64,000 bases of DNA from Hyphomicrobiales bacterium. GTDB lineage: Bacteria; Pseudomonadota; Alphaproteobacteria; Rhizobiales; Rhizobiaceae. Position 1 is the first letter of the stretch. Each line of letters opens with the position of its first letter. Both the position numbers and the translations under genes were made by a program. The stretch spans positions 188,598-252,597 of the forward strand of contig UEHQ01000009.1 in NCBI GenBank assembly GCA_900489925.1, read 5' to 3'. The notes under the pieces were generated by a model. It ran no database searches and was not told the origin of the DNA. It worked only from the letters and a program-made list of their open reading frames with translations. This document shows, one piece after another, positions 9,291 to 18,135 of the stretch.

Positions 9291-9854
9291 TTACTTGCAG
9301 CTTTCGATCTGCTTCAGCGAAGCCGAAATACCGGCCAGCGAATAGCTGTAGGAGGTCGCAGTGCCCTTGCGGGACGTGGCGTTGACCGTCATCGAATGAC
9401 CGCTCTTCATGGCCGCCACAAGCGCCGGTTCCTGTGCCGCGTTTTCAACCCAGCCAGCCTTGTCCTTGGTGAACATGACGAAGGTCTTGTTGTCGATCAC
9501 GACATTAATCTTCGAAGCGTCCTTAACCGTGTAGCCCATCATGGCCTGCGGCTCGTACGAAATGTTCTGACCTGGGCGCTGTGAAACGATGAAGAAGTTG
9601 TCGCCATGGTCGATACCGGCTGGCTTCTTCTCGGTCGGTACGGACAGGACGTAGCAAACGGTGCTGGCGCCCGACTTGTAGGAGTAGGCGCCCCAAGCCT
9701 GGAACTGCTGGATGCGGGTCGGCGCGGAAGAAGCAGCGGCAGCCGGTTGCTGCGCTGTCTGTGCTGCTGCAGCGGGCTTCTTTGCTTGAGCGGATGCGAT
9801 GCCGGCGCCGGCGAGAACGAGGGAAAGGGCGAGTGTGATACTTCTTACAAACAT
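9291..9854 (-). CDS. Invasion-associated locus B (IalB) family secreted protein
   Basis: 187 residues. A signal peptide (MFVRSITLALSLVLAGAGIASAQ) is followed by an Ala/Gln/Pro-rich linker to about residue 45 and then a compact domain with the IalB-family pattern (FQAWGAYSY near 50, CYVLSVP, a C-terminal Cys). The family is named from Bartonella IalB, but in rhizobia it is a widespread periplasmic or outer-membrane protein of unknown biochemical role. The gene stands alone with its own terminator. Confidence 0.8.
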   Translation of the reverse strand: MFVRSITLALSLVLAGAGIASAQAKKPAAAAQTAQQPAAAASSAPTRIQQFQAWGAYSYKSGASTVCYVLSVPTEKKPAGIDHGDNFFIVSQRPGQNISYEPQAMMGYTVKDASKINVVIDNKTFVMFTKDKAGWVENAAQEPALVAAMKSGHSMTVNATSRKGTATSYSYSLAGISASLKQIESCK

Positions 9855-10187
9855 GGATATCCTGCCGGTTCTTGCGATTCGAGCCCGAAGCGAGCGGGCG
9901 GCGCATAATCACGATCTGCTTTATTTTGACTTAATTCAGGTTACCAAAGCGTCAACGCAGACCGCAAGAAGTGCCTGCCTGTGTCATTTCCGCTCAAGTG
10001 TCAATGCCGGGTCCTGGAGCTTCACCTGTGGCGACTTGTTGCCACGAGCGTTGGAGACCGTCGCCACGAGTGAATTTAAGACATAAAGATTCAGGCAAGA
10101 GTTTGACGTTTCAAAAAACCGATGTAGGTCATTAAGCGTTGGAAATCCGTTGAGGAATTCGGTGAGCCAGGGGGCTTGAGACGGAAT
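9855..10187. other. 333-bp intergenic region upstream of the sigma factor gene
   Basis: No convincing gene. It holds the divergent promoters of the IalB gene and the ECF sigma gene. The only clear structure is an 8-bp inverted repeat, GTGGCGAC at 10028-10035 and GTCGCCAC at 10060-10067, with GCCACGAG occurring twice inside or beside it. I could not identify an ECF-type -35/-10 pair with confidence. Confidence 0.4.
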
Positions 10188-10748
10188 ATGGATGCCGAGG
10201 AGAAACAGCGCTTCGCCGCCCTTGTACGGGCTGTCGCGGAACGCCGCGATCAGCAGGCATTCACCGTCCTGTTCGATTACTTCGCGCCCCGCCTCAAATC
10301 TTGGTTACTGCGCCAGAAGATGGCGAGCGGCGAGGCCGAGGAACTGGTGCAGGAGGTCATGATCGTGCTCTGGCACAAGGCAGATCTCTATGATTCGACG
10401 CGATCATCACTCTCGACCTGGCTTTTCCGGATTGCGCGTAACCGCCGCATCGATCTTCAGCGCCGCGCGCGTGCTCGCGTCCTCGACGAAACAGATCCGG
10501 CGCTGCAGCCACCTGCGGAGATTGGCGCAGATGAGATCGTGGCCAACGATAGCCGTGACGCTTATGTACGCGCCGCGGTTGGTCAACTGCCGGAAGAGCA
10601 GCGCGAGATGCTGCGAGCAGCCTTCTTTCTGGGGCAATCCCATTCCGAAATCGCCGAAGCGACGGGTTTGCCACTCGGAACGGTGAAATCGCGCATCCGG
10701 CTGGCCTTCGGCAAGCTCAGGAAGGTTCTCGAGGCCGAAGGCAGCTGA
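10188..10748 (+). CDS. ECF-type RNA polymerase sigma factor
   Basis: 186 residues. Region 2 spans roughly residues 20-90 (AFTVLFDYFAPRLKSWLLRQ, then EELVQEVMIVLWHKADLYD) and region 4 the last 55 (LPEEQREMLRAAFFLGQSHS, then TGLPLGTVKSRIRLAFGKL). It redirects RNA polymerase to a stress regulon. The sequence looks most like the RpoE/ChrR-type (ECF11-like) sigma factors, but no anti-sigma gene follows: the next gene is convergent 12 bp away. TTG 10176 is an alternative start adding four residues. Confidence 0.88.
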   Translation: MDAEEKQRFAALVRAVAERRDQQAFTVLFDYFAPRLKSWLLRQKMASGEAEELVQEVMIVLWHKADLYDSTRSSLSTWLFRIARNRRIDLQRRARARVLDETDPALQPPAEIGADEIVANDSRDAYVRAAVGQLPEEQREMLRAAFFLGQSHSEIAEATGLPLGTVKSRIRLAFGKLRKVLEAEGS

Positions 10749-10760
10749 CGCGTGCGGCGA

Positions 10761-11150
10761 CTAAATTGTTTTCATGCCCGGCGGGCCATCGGCCAGCGCA
10801 CGGTCCGCGGCGTCATAATGCCGTGGCTTGATATGCTTGCTCACCATCGCGATTGCCGCCGACATCACGGCAACATCGTCTGAAAAGCCGATGACGGCGA
10901 AGACATCAGGGATCATGTCGATCGGCATGACGAAATAGGCAAGTGCCGCGAGAAGAACACCACGCACCTTGGTCGGCGTCTGAGGGTCGAGCGCACAATA
11001 AAACGCGGCAACGACATCGCGCGAAAACGGGATCTGCCGCACGGCCTTCTTGAAGGTCACCCAGAACTTCTTGCGCACGGTCTGCTCGCGCCGGTTCTGC
11101 GTGTCTTCATCGCCCGGCAACAGGATTTCACCGAATTTGACGTCGTCCAT
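10761..11150 (-). CDS. YkvA family (DUF1232) membrane protein
   Basis: 129 residues with the DUF1232 core: FYCALDPQTPTKVRGVLLAA, the signature YFVMPIDMIPDVFAVIGFSD, then DDVAVMSAAIAMV. The family consists of small membrane-associated proteins without a known activity. It is convergent with the sigma gene (12-bp gap) and lies 52 bp downstream of the pterin dehydratase gene on the same strand. Confidence 0.85.
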   Translation of the reverse strand: MDDVKFGEILLPGDEDTQNRREQTVRKKFWVTFKKAVRQIPFSRDVVAAFYCALDPQTPTKVRGVLLAALAYFVMPIDMIPDVFAVIGFSDDVAVMSAAIAMVSKHIKPRHYDAADRALADGPPGMKTI

Positions 11151-11202
11151 TCCGATACGTCCTCTCTTTCAGGCGCAGATATGGTGGTCTTTACGCTCCG
11201 AT

Positions 11203-11508
11203 TCAATTGCCGCGACGCGCGCGGGCTTCGTCCATGGCGGCTGCCAGCTTGAAATCGAGTTCGGTCAAACCGCCAGCGTCATGGGTGTTGAGCTTCACCT
11301 CGACGCGTGAATAGACATTGAACCATTCGGGATGGTGGTTGAGCTTTTCGGCGACGAGAGCGGCCTCGGTCATGAAGCCGAAGGCCTCGACGAAGCTCGA
11401 AAACTTGAAGGTTTTGAAGATCGAGGCAGCTCCCTCGCCGAGAGCCCAGCCCTCGAGTTTGGCCAATTCGCTATCGATGGCCTGGCGTTCCAGTTTTTCC
11501 CGTTTCAT
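11203..11508 (-). CDS. phhB: 4a-hydroxytetrahydrobiopterin dehydratase (PCD/DCoH family)
   Basis: 101 residues, the family's normal size. The catalytic signature is [19 protein letters not shown] with His58-His59-Pro60. The enzyme dehydrates 4a-hydroxytetrahydropterin during recycling of the pterin cofactor of aromatic hydroxylases. No phenylalanine hydroxylase is visible here, and in many bacteria the protein also serves molybdopterin metabolism. ATG 11508 (MKREKLERQ) fits the family; the frame is open to 11622. It is divergent from the phosphatase gene with only 36 bp between starts. Confidence 0.88.
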   Translation of the reverse strand: MKREKLERQAIDSELAKLEGWALGEGAASIFKTFKFSSFVEAFGFMTEAALVAEKLNHHPEWFNVYSRVEVKLNTHDAGGLTELDFKLAAAMDEARARRGN

Positions 11509-11544
11509 GCGATTGTCCCTCCTCTTTCCGCTTTTGGATCTCTT

Positions 11545-12015
11545 ATGAAACGCATCAGCATCCTGTTTGTTTGCATGGGCAATATATGCCGTTCGCCACT
11601 GGCCGAAGGCATTTTCACGCATCTCGCGGCAGAGGCAGGTCTTTCCGAGCGTTTCGCCGTCGATTCAGCTGGTACCGGCGGCTGGCATGAAGGCGAACCG
11701 CCGGATCACCGCTCCATCGCAATCGCAAGAAAGTATGGCGTCGACATATCCGCCCAGCGGGCGCGTCGGATCAGGAAAGCGGATTTCAGCGCGTTTGACA
11801 TGATCCTTGCGATGGATAGGGACAACGTAGCCGACCTTCTTCGCATCGCGCCTTCAGCTGGCAATATCCGCCTCTTCGGTGATGCCGCGGGGACCGGCGA
11901 GGATATCCCCGATCCCTATTATGGCGACAACAGCGACTTCCAGCTGGTCTATGCCAGGCTCTTGACCGGCTGCAGGAAGCTGCTCGCTGCGTTTGGTGCC
12001 GACAACGCCTCATGA
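11545..12015 (+). CDS. Low-molecular-weight protein-tyrosine phosphatase
   Basis: 156 residues. The P-loop CMGNICRS (Cys10, Arg16) is the CX5R active site. The general-acid loop is IPDPYYGD near residue 128. It hydrolyses phosphotyrosine in proteins in the cytoplasm; bacterial members often act on exopolysaccharide tyrosine kinases, but no such kinase gene is nearby. ATG 11545 starts the conserved fold. Its last 67 bp overlap, tail to tail, the convergent thpR gene. Confidence 0.93.
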   Translation: MKRISILFVCMGNICRSPLAEGIFTHLAAEAGLSERFAVDSAGTGGWHEGEPPDHRSIAIARKYGVDISAQRARRIRKADFSAFDMILAMDRDNVADLLRIAPSAGNIRLFGDAAGTGEDIPDPYYGDNSDFQLVYARLLTGCRKLLAAFGADNAS

Positions 12016-12542
12016 AGCGGGAAGATTTCTTCCGTCAGATATGGCCCACCGCCCACCGAGTCTCGTGACGAAAGAAGTACGAAGCGCGGAACGGTGAAGG
12101 TCGACGTCTGGAAGTTGCCACGACCGGCAAGATAGTGCACGACGTCATCTACGCGAGACGCCTTGAGCCGCGCCAACGTGACATGCGGCATGAACTTGCG
12201 TGGATCCGGCGGCAGTCCGATGCGTTGGCAGATCCGCTCGATTTCGGCCTGGAGCGCATACATCTCCGGCGACGGCGTCACGCCAGCCCAGATCGAATGC
12301 GGCTTCTTTGATCCGAAGGACCCGATACCTTCGAGCCGGATCTGGAATTCGGGCCGATCGATGCGATCGAGGCGATCAACGATTTCGTCTGCCGTGCGTC
12401 CGTCAACATCGCCGATGAAACGCAAAGTGATGTGATAATTCTCCACATCGATCCATCTGGCACCAGGCAGACCGCCGCGCAGCAATGAAAGGCTCATCGC
12501 CGCATTACGCGGAATTTCGAGGGCGGTAAAAAGTCTCGGCAT
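11949..12542 (-). CDS. thpR: RNA 2',3'-cyclic phosphodiesterase (2H family)
   Basis: 197 residues with the two HxTx motifs of 2H phosphoesterases, HITL at 37-40 and HVTL at 120-123. It opens RNA 2',3'-cyclic phosphates to 2'-phosphates and was formerly called 2'-5' RNA ligase. ATG 12542 (MPRLFTALEIP) fits the family. The C-terminal 20 or so residues are encoded antisense to the end of the phosphatase gene, so the two genes share 67 bp. Confidence 0.92.
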   Translation of the reverse strand: MPRLFTALEIPRNAAMSLSLLRGGLPGARWIDVENYHITLRFIGDVDGRTADEIVDRLDRIDRPEFQIRLEGIGSFGSKKPHSIWAGVTPSPEMYALQAEIERICQRIGLPPDPRKFMPHVTLARLKASRVDDVVHYLAGRGNFQTSTFTVPRFVLLSSRDSVGGGPYLTEEIFPLHEALSAPNAASSFLQPVKSLA

Positions 12543-12610
12543 AACGAGCACTCCCCGAATCTTTTGCAGGTGCTCACACGGAATCACGCATTGCGCACCT
12601 GCGCAAGTCC

Positions 12611-13255
12611 CTAATTCTTCACAGTAGAAATCGTTCCAATGAATTGCGTGATAGCCGGCTCCATCTTCTCGACCATGACATCGACGCCCTTGCTGTTCGG
12701 GTGCATTCCATCCTCCAGCTTCAGCCCGGCGTCCAGCACGATCCCGTCGAGAAAGAAAGGATATAGAGCAACACCATGTTTTTGCGAGAGTTTCTGGTAG
12801 ATCGGATTGAAACGCGCCGCGTAATCGCCGCCCATGTTCGGTGGCGCCATCATTCCAGCGAGAAGAACCGCGATCCCGCGTTCCTTTAGCCGGGCAATCA
12901 TCTCATCGAGGTTCTTTTCGCTTTGTTCAGGCGGGATGCCGCGCAACGCATCGTTGGCACCGAGTTCCAGTATCACGCCATCCGTACCGTCCGGAACCGA
13001 CCAATCGATTCGCGCCAGACCACCTGTCGTGGTGTCTCCAGACACGCCGGCATTGGCGATTTCGACGTCGATCCCCTTCGCTTTCAGCGCGACCTGCAGC
13101 TTCTCGGGAAAGCCATCGCCGGCAGGAAGTTGGTATCCAGCCATCAGGCTATCGCCGAATCCGACGAGCCTGATCGTTTTTGCATCAGCGGCAACGCAAA
13201 ACAGCAGAGACGCAACAATGACGGCGATGTGAAGGCCGGCAGCTTTAAAACTCAT
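12611..13255 (-). CDS. tesA: SGNH/GDSL arylesterase (TesA-like)
   Basis: 214 residues. A signal peptide (MSFKAAGLHIAVIVASLLFC, cleavage after AADA) precedes block I GFGDSLMAG (Ser36), block III GANDALRG (Asn101) and block V DGMHPN (Asp182, His185). It is a periplasmic thioesterase/arylesterase/lysophospholipase of the E. coli TesA type. It is divergent from an ABC pair like ybbA-ybbP, the same arrangement as tesA-ybbAP in E. coli, which suggests a shared envelope lipid role. ATG 13255 was chosen; the frame extends to 13315. Confidence 0.9.
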   Translation of the reverse strand: MSFKAAGLHIAVIVASLLFCVAADAKTIRLVGFGDSLMAGYQLPAGDGFPEKLQVALKAKGIDVEIANAGVSGDTTTGGLARIDWSVPDGTDGVILELGANDALRGIPPEQSEKNLDEMIARLKERGIAVLLAGMMAPPNMGGDYAARFNPIYQKLSQKHGVALYPFFLDGIVLDAGLKLEDGMHPNSKGVDVMVEKMEPAITQFIGTISTVKN

Positions 13256-13308
13256 TCCGCTTTCCCTAGATTGGCAGGACGATCGGCATCTATATAGGGC
13301 AATAAACG

Positions 13309-14016
13309 TTGGCAAAAACCATCATCGAGCTGAAGCGTGCCGATTTGACGCTTGGCAGCGCAGCAGCCTCGGTCCACGTGCTGAAGGGCATCGACCTGAC
13401 GATCCGGGCCGGCGAATCCGTCGGCATCGTAGGGCCTTCCGGTTCCGGCAAATCGACCTTGCTGATGGTCTTGGCCGGGCTGGAAAGGCTCGACAGCGGC
13501 GAGATCAATATCAGCGACACGCCACTCCACGCGCTGAGCGAAGATCAGGTCGCAGATTTTCGCGGCCGAAACATCGGCATCGTCTTTCAGTCGTTTCACC
13601 TGATCGCCAACATGAGCGCGCTTGAAAATGTCGCGGTCCCTCTCGAACTCGCCAATGTTCAAAACCCCTTCGAGATTGCCCGCCGCGAACTGAAAGCCGT
13701 CGGCCTCGGCGACCGTCTGAACCATTATCCCGGCCAGTTGTCGGGTGGCGAGCAGCAACGCGTTGCGATCGCCCGGGCACTCGCACCCTCGCCAGCTCTC
13801 CTGATCGCCGACGAGCCGACCGGCAATCTGGATGCCGATACCGGTCGCCAGATCGCAGACTTGCTGTTTTCGAAGCAGGCCGAGCGGGGCATGACCTTGT
13901 TGCTGGTTACCCACGACGCCTCGCTTGCGCGGCGCTGCATGCGCCAGATACGCGTGCGCTCCGGTCAGATCGAAGGCGACGATGCCATCGTGCGCAACGA
14001 GGCGGCAATTGCATGA
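13309..14016 (+). CDS. ABC transporter ATP-binding protein (YbbA-like, MacB/LolD type)
   Basis: 235 residues from a TTG start. Walker A GPSGSGKST is at 42-50, the signature LSGGEQQRVAIARALAPSPA is near 145, and Walker B LLIADEPTGNLDADTG follows. It belongs to the LolD/MacB/YbbA clade that works with FtsX-type permeases. Its stop overlaps the permease ATG by 4 bp. In E. coli the partner pair lies beside tesA, as here; the substrate remains unknown but envelope lipids or lipoproteins are plausible. Confidence 0.92.
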   Translation: MAKTIIELKRADLTLGSAAASVHVLKGIDLTIRAGESVGIVGPSGSGKSTLLMVLAGLERLDSGEINISDTPLHALSEDQVADFRGRNIGIVFQSFHLIANMSALENVAVPLELANVQNPFEIARRELKAVGLGDRLNHYPGQLSGGEQQRVAIARALAPSPALLIADEPTGNLDADTGRQIADLLFSKQAERGMTLLLVTHDASLARRCMRQIRVRSGQIEGDDAIVRNEAAIA

Positions 14017-16556
14017 GGCTTGTCACTCCGCGTGCTTCCCTCGCCTTCCGGCTCGCACTCCGCGAGCTACGCGGCGGCCTTAAAGGCTTTTACATCTTCC
14101 TCGCCTGCATCGCGCTGGGGACCGCCGCAATCGCCGCCGTCAACTCCGTCTCACAATCCATCACCGACACGATCTCGACGCGTGGCCAGGAACTGTTGGC
14201 CGCCGACGTACGTTTCGAGCTCAACAACCGAGAGGCAACGGAGCAGGAAATGGGATTCCTGCAGGGCCTTGGAAAAGTTTCCGTATCATCGGGGCTGCGA
14301 TCCATGGCGCGCAAGCCGGACGGCAGCGACCAGGCCCTCGTCGAGGTCAAGGCTGTAGACGGTGCCTACCCGCTCTATGGCACCTTCGAGTCCGAGCCCA
14401 ACTATTCGCTCCCTCGGCTTCTTGCCGACCAAAGCGGCACCTACGGCGCCGTCGCCGCGCCTTTGCTGCTGGAACGCCTCGGCCTCTCCGTCGGGGATGA
14501 AATCCTGCTTGGCAACGTCATTCTCAACATCACCGGAACAGTGAAGACCGAACCGGACTCTATTTCGGAAGGCTTCGGCTTCGCGCCACGACTGCTCGTC
14601 AGTCGGGAGGCGCTGAAAGCGTCCGGGCTCGTCCAGACGGGAAGCCTTGTCGAGAATGTCTACAAGATACGCCTGGACAACCCGACCGACACGCCGACGA
14701 TTACCGACAAAGCCACCAAGGAATTCCCCTCCGCCGGCTGGTCGATCCGAACCAGCGACCGGGCGGCGCCGTCGCTGACCGATAATGTCGAGCGATTTTC
14801 GCAGTTCCTGACGCTGGTTGGCCTGACGGCGCTGATCGTCGGTGGCGTAGGCGTCGCGAATGCGGTGCGCGCCTTCCTGGATTCCAAGCGGACCACGATC
14901 GCAACGTTCAAATGCCTTGGCGCCCCGGCGTCCACCGTTGTTCTGATCTATCTTTTTCAGATCGGCCTGATCGCGCTCGCAGGCATCGTCGCCGGCCTGG
15001 TGGTTGGCGCACTGGCCCCGATGCTGGCGGCGCAGTTCCTGGCGCGGTTCCTCCCGGTTTCGACCGAACCGACGCTTTATCCCGTGGCTCTCTCGCTGGC
15101 GGTCCTATTTGGCATCCTGACGACGCTTGCCTTCGCAATCATGCCGCTCGGGCATGCCCGCGAGGTTCCGGCAACGGCGCTTTTCCGCGAGCAGGGTTTC
15201 GAGGCCCGCAAACTCCCGTCGTGGCCTTACATCCTGCTGGCTGCTGCGTTCCTTGCGGCTCTTGCTGGTCTTGCGATCGTAACGGCGTATGATCGCTTCA
15301 TCGCCGTTGTCTTTATCGGCGCCATCGCGTTCGCCTTCGTGGTGCTGCGCCTGGTGGCCGCTGGTATCGCATGGCTGGCGCGTCGGAGCCCCCGCGTAAA
15401 TTCGCCTGCCCTTCGGCTGGCAATCGGCAACATTCATCGGCCCGGTGCATTGACGCCATCGGTCGTGCTTTCGCTCGGCCTGGGACTCGCCCTGCTCGTC
15501 ACACTCACGCTGATCGACAGCAACATGCGCCGGCAATTGACCGGGCGCATGGCCGATGGCGCACCCAACTTCTTCTTCGTCGACATCCAGGGCTCCGAAG
15601 TCGAGAATTTCCGCAATCTGGTCAAGACCACGGCGCCGGAGGGGAAACTGGTCGAAGTCCCGATGCTGCGCGGCCGCATCCTTGCGTTCAACGGCGAAGA
15701 CGTCGCCAAACGGAAGGTGCCGCCTGCGGGGCAATGGGTGCTGCGCGGCGATCGTGGAATCACCTATTCGGAAACCCTGCCGGAGAACGCCTCTCTGACG
15801 GAAGGCACCTGGTGGCCGAAAGACTATACCGGTGAGCCGCAGGTGTCCTTCTCAAACGAGGAAGCCAAGGAATTGGGCCTGAAGATCGGCGATACGGTGA
15901 CGGTCAACGTGCTTGGCCGCAACATCACCGCGCGGATAGCCAACCTGCGCAAGGTCGAGTGGGAATCCCTGTCGATCAATTTCGTCATGGTCTTCTCGCC
16001 GAATACCTTCCGGGGTGCTCCGCACGCCTGGCTCGCGACACTGACCGACCCGTCGGCGACCGCGTCCGAGGAGGCGGCGATCCTTAAATCCGTCACCAAT
16101 ACCTACCCGACCATCACCAGCGTCCGCGTGAAGGACGCGATCGATATCATCAACACGCTGGTCGCTCAGCTTGCGACTGCCATCCGCGCCGCCGCATCGG
16201 TGGCCCTGATCGCCTCGGTGCTGGTTCTCGCCGGAGCGCTCGCCGCTGGAAACCGTGCGCGCACCCACGACGCCGTCGTGCTCAAAACCCTTGGCGCGAC
16301 GCGAAGGATGCTGATCCGCGCCTTTTGCTACGAATATCTGATGCTTGGCGCCGCGACGGCGGTTTTCGCGCTCCTCGCCGGCGGTGTTGCCGCCTGGTAC
16401 ATCCTCTCGCGCATCATGCGCATACCGTCGCACTTCCTGCCCGGCGTTGCCGGCGTCACACTCATTACCGCGCTGATCCTCACCGTCGGCATCGGTCTGG
16501 TTGGCACCTGGCGCATCCTCGGCCAGAAGGCAGCACCCGTTTTGCGCGAGCTGTGA
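14013..16556 (+). CDS. FtsX-like ABC transporter permease (YbbP-like)
   Basis: 847 residues. It has an N-terminal membrane segment, a large periplasmic domain, an FtsX core near residues 255-390 (VGLTALIVGGVGVANAVRAF and following), further helices, a second periplasmic domain, and a second FtsX core at the C-terminus (RAAASVALIASVLVLAGALA). The double-FtsX layout is typical of YbbP-type permeases. It is coupled by ATGA overlap to the ATPase gene. It probably moves or extracts a hydrophobic substrate from the inner membrane; no direct evidence of substrate. Confidence 0.9.
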   Translation: MRLVTPRASLAFRLALRELRGGLKGFYIFLACIALGTAAIAAVNSVSQSITDTISTRGQELLAADVRFELNNREATEQEMGFLQGLGKVSVSSGLRSMARKPDGSDQALVEVKAVDGAYPLYGTFESEPNYSLPRLLADQSGTYGAVAAPLLLERLGLSVGDEILLGNVILNITGTVKTEPDSISEGFGFAPRLLVSREALKASGLVQTGSLVENVYKIRLDNPTDTPTITDKATKEFPSAGWSIRTSDRAAPSLTDNVERFSQFLTLVGLTALIVGGVGVANAVRAFLDSKRTTIATFKCLGAPASTVVLIYLFQIGLIALAGIVAGLVVGALAPMLAAQFLARFLPVSTEPTLYPVALSLAVLFGILTTLAFAIMPLGHAREVPATALFREQGFEARKLPSWPYILLAAAFLAALAGLAIVTAYDRFIAVVFIGAIAFAFVVLRLVAAGIAWLARRSPRVNSPALRLAIGNIHRPGALTPSVVLSLGLGLALLVTLTLIDSNMRRQLTGRMADGAPNFFFVDIQGSEVENFRNLVKTTAPEGKLVEVPMLRGRILAFNGEDVAKRKVPPAGQWVLRGDRGITYSETLPENASLTEGTWWPKDYTGEPQVSFSNEEAKELGLKIGDTVTVNVLGRNITARIANLRKVEWESLSINFVMVFSPNTFRGAPHAWLATLTDPSATASEEAAILKSVTNTYPTITSVRVKDAIDIINTLVAQLATAIRAAASVALIASVLVLAGALAAGNRARTHDAVVLKTLGATRRMLIRAFCYEYLMLGAATAVFALLAGGVAAWYILSRIMRIPSHFLPGVAGVTLITALILTVGIGLVGTWRILGQKAAPVLREL

Positions 16557-16737
16557 CTTGAAGATGAAGAGAAATTCGCTTCACCTTACTGCGATTTAAC
16601 CCGATCGCGGGTTGCAAGGCTCTTGTTTGCGAAGGACGAAGGGCTCATATTGTGGGCAGGCATGCTGGAGCTCCGCAGCGGCGCCCGGGTCGACAACCCC
16701 GACACCGTGTTCACATCGGAGCTTGTAAGAGGAAACT

Positions 16738-17466
16738 ATGGCTGACCTTCGTAACTACCAAAGCCGCGTGCAAACCGGCGAGATGATCGATCAGGGCCTG
16801 CGCAGCTACATGCTCAAGGTCTACAATCTGATGGCACTCGGTCTGGCGATCACTGGTTTGGCCGCCTACTTCGCATTCACGTTCGCCGTCTCCGATGGCC
16901 AGCTGACCGCCTTCGGCGCGGCAATCTACACGAGCCCACTGAAGTGGATCGTGATTTTTGCTCCGCTCGCGATGGTGTTCTTCCTGAGCTTCAGGATCAA
17001 TAGCATGAGCGTATCCGCCGCACAGACGACCTTCGCGGTCTATGCAGCGCTGGTCGGATTGTCGCTCTCGTCGGTCTTCCTGATCTACACGGGCCAGAGC
17101 GTCGTTCAGACATTCTTCGTCACGGCCGCCTCCTTCGGCGCCCTGTCGATCTATGGCTACTCGACCAAGCGCGACCTGTCGGCGATGGGTTCGTTCCTGA
17201 TCATGGGTCTTTTCGGCCTGATCATCGCCTCGATCGTCAACATCTTCCTGGCATCGTCTGCCATGCAGTTTGCGATCTCGGTGATCGGTGTCCTGATCTT
17301 CGCAGGCCTGACCGCCTACGATACTCAGCGCATCAAGGAAATGTACTACGAAGCCGACGACGCAGCCGTGTCGGGCCGCAAGGCCATCATGGGCGCCCTG
17401 ACGCTCTACCTCGACTTCATCAACCTCTTCATGTTCCTCCTGCAGTTCATGGGCAACCGCAAGTAA
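16738..17466 (+). CDS. Bax inhibitor-1/YccA family membrane protein
   Basis: 242 residues with seven predicted membrane segments and the family opening QGLRSYMLKVYNLMALGLAI. The C-terminal region has ITAYDTQ-like GLTAYDTQRIKEMYYEADD. Members form pH-sensitive calcium leak channels or modulate the FtsH protease; the role here is not known. AGAGGAA sits 6 nt before the ATG. A strong terminator follows. The 181 bp upstream holds its promoter region and no gene. Confidence 0.92.
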   Translation: MADLRNYQSRVQTGEMIDQGLRSYMLKVYNLMALGLAITGLAAYFAFTFAVSDGQLTAFGAAIYTSPLKWIVIFAPLAMVFFLSFRINSMSVSAAQTTFAVYAALVGLSLSSVFLIYTGQSVVQTFFVTAASFGALSIYGYSTKRDLSAMGSFLIMGLFGLIIASIVNIFLASSAMQFAISVIGVLIFAGLTAYDTQRIKEMYYEADDAAVSGRKAIMGALTLYLDFINLFMFLLQFMGNRK

Positions 17467-17483
17467 GAGGAACGAACGATCGG

Positions 17484-17509
17484 AAAAGGCGGCTTCGGCC
17501 GCCTTTTTT
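17484..17509 (+). terminator. Rho-independent terminator of the BI-1 gene
   Basis: Perfect 10-bp stem (AAAAGGCGGC / GCCGCCTTTT) closed by a TTCG tetraloop and followed by a T run. Confidence 0.95.
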
Positions 17510-17571
17510 GTTGCGCGAAATTCCGGCGAATGATCTGAAGCCCTGTCTCCATCAATTGCCGGCCTGTTCCA

Positions 17572-18129
17572 ATGCCTGTTTTCATCCGCGAAGTATTGCC
17601 TTCCGATTTCGGTGCTGTGACCGCCATCTACAGCGAGGCCGTGCTGAATGGCGTCGCAAGCTACGAAATAGCTCCCCCGACAGAGGCGGAGATGGCAGCA
17701 CGGTTCTCGGCGATCACCGGTCAGCATTATCCCTACGTTGCAGCAGTCGATGAGGCGGGCAGCTTGCTCGGCTACGCCTATGCATCGGCATTTCGCACGC
17801 GCCCTGCCTATCGATGGATGGTCGAGGATTCGATCTATCTGGCCCCTGAGGCGCGTGGCCGAGGAATCGGCAAGATGCTCCTGGAGGAGATCGTGAAGCG
17901 TTGCGCAGCGCTTGGTTTTCGCCAGATGACCGCGGTGATCGGCGGCGCCCATCCAGCCTCCATCGCCCTCCACAAAGCGGTGGGCTTCCAGGAAGCCGGC
18001 CTGCTCAAGGGTACCGGCTACAAGCACGGTCGCTGGCTGGATACGATGATCATGCAGCGCGTCCTTGGCGACGGCACGACGTCAGAACCTGACCTGACTG
18101 CTTATCCGGGCAATCTCTTCAGGGAGTGA
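17572..18129 (+). CDS. GNAT acetyltransferase (phosphinothricin acetyltransferase-like)
   Basis: 185 residues. The acetyl-CoA pyrophosphate loop is LAPEARGRGIGKMLL near residue 92, and the region SIALHKAVGFQEAGLLKGTG closely follows the Pat/Bar and YncA/MddA pattern. Such enzymes acetylate amino groups of phosphinothricin, methionine sulfoximine or similar compounds. The substrate here is unknown. It lies after the BI-1 terminator and ends 6 bp before the convergent DUF2794 gene. Confidence 0.87.
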   Translation: MPVFIREVLPSDFGAVTAIYSEAVLNGVASYEIAPPTEAEMAARFSAITGQHYPYVAAVDEAGSLLGYAYASAFRTRPAYRWMVEDSIYLAPEARGRGIGKMLLEEIVKRCAALGFRQMTAVIGGAHPASIALHKAVGFQEAGLLKGTGYKHGRWLDTMIMQRVLGDGTTSEPDLTAYPGNLFRE

Positions 18130-18135
18130 GCAGGC

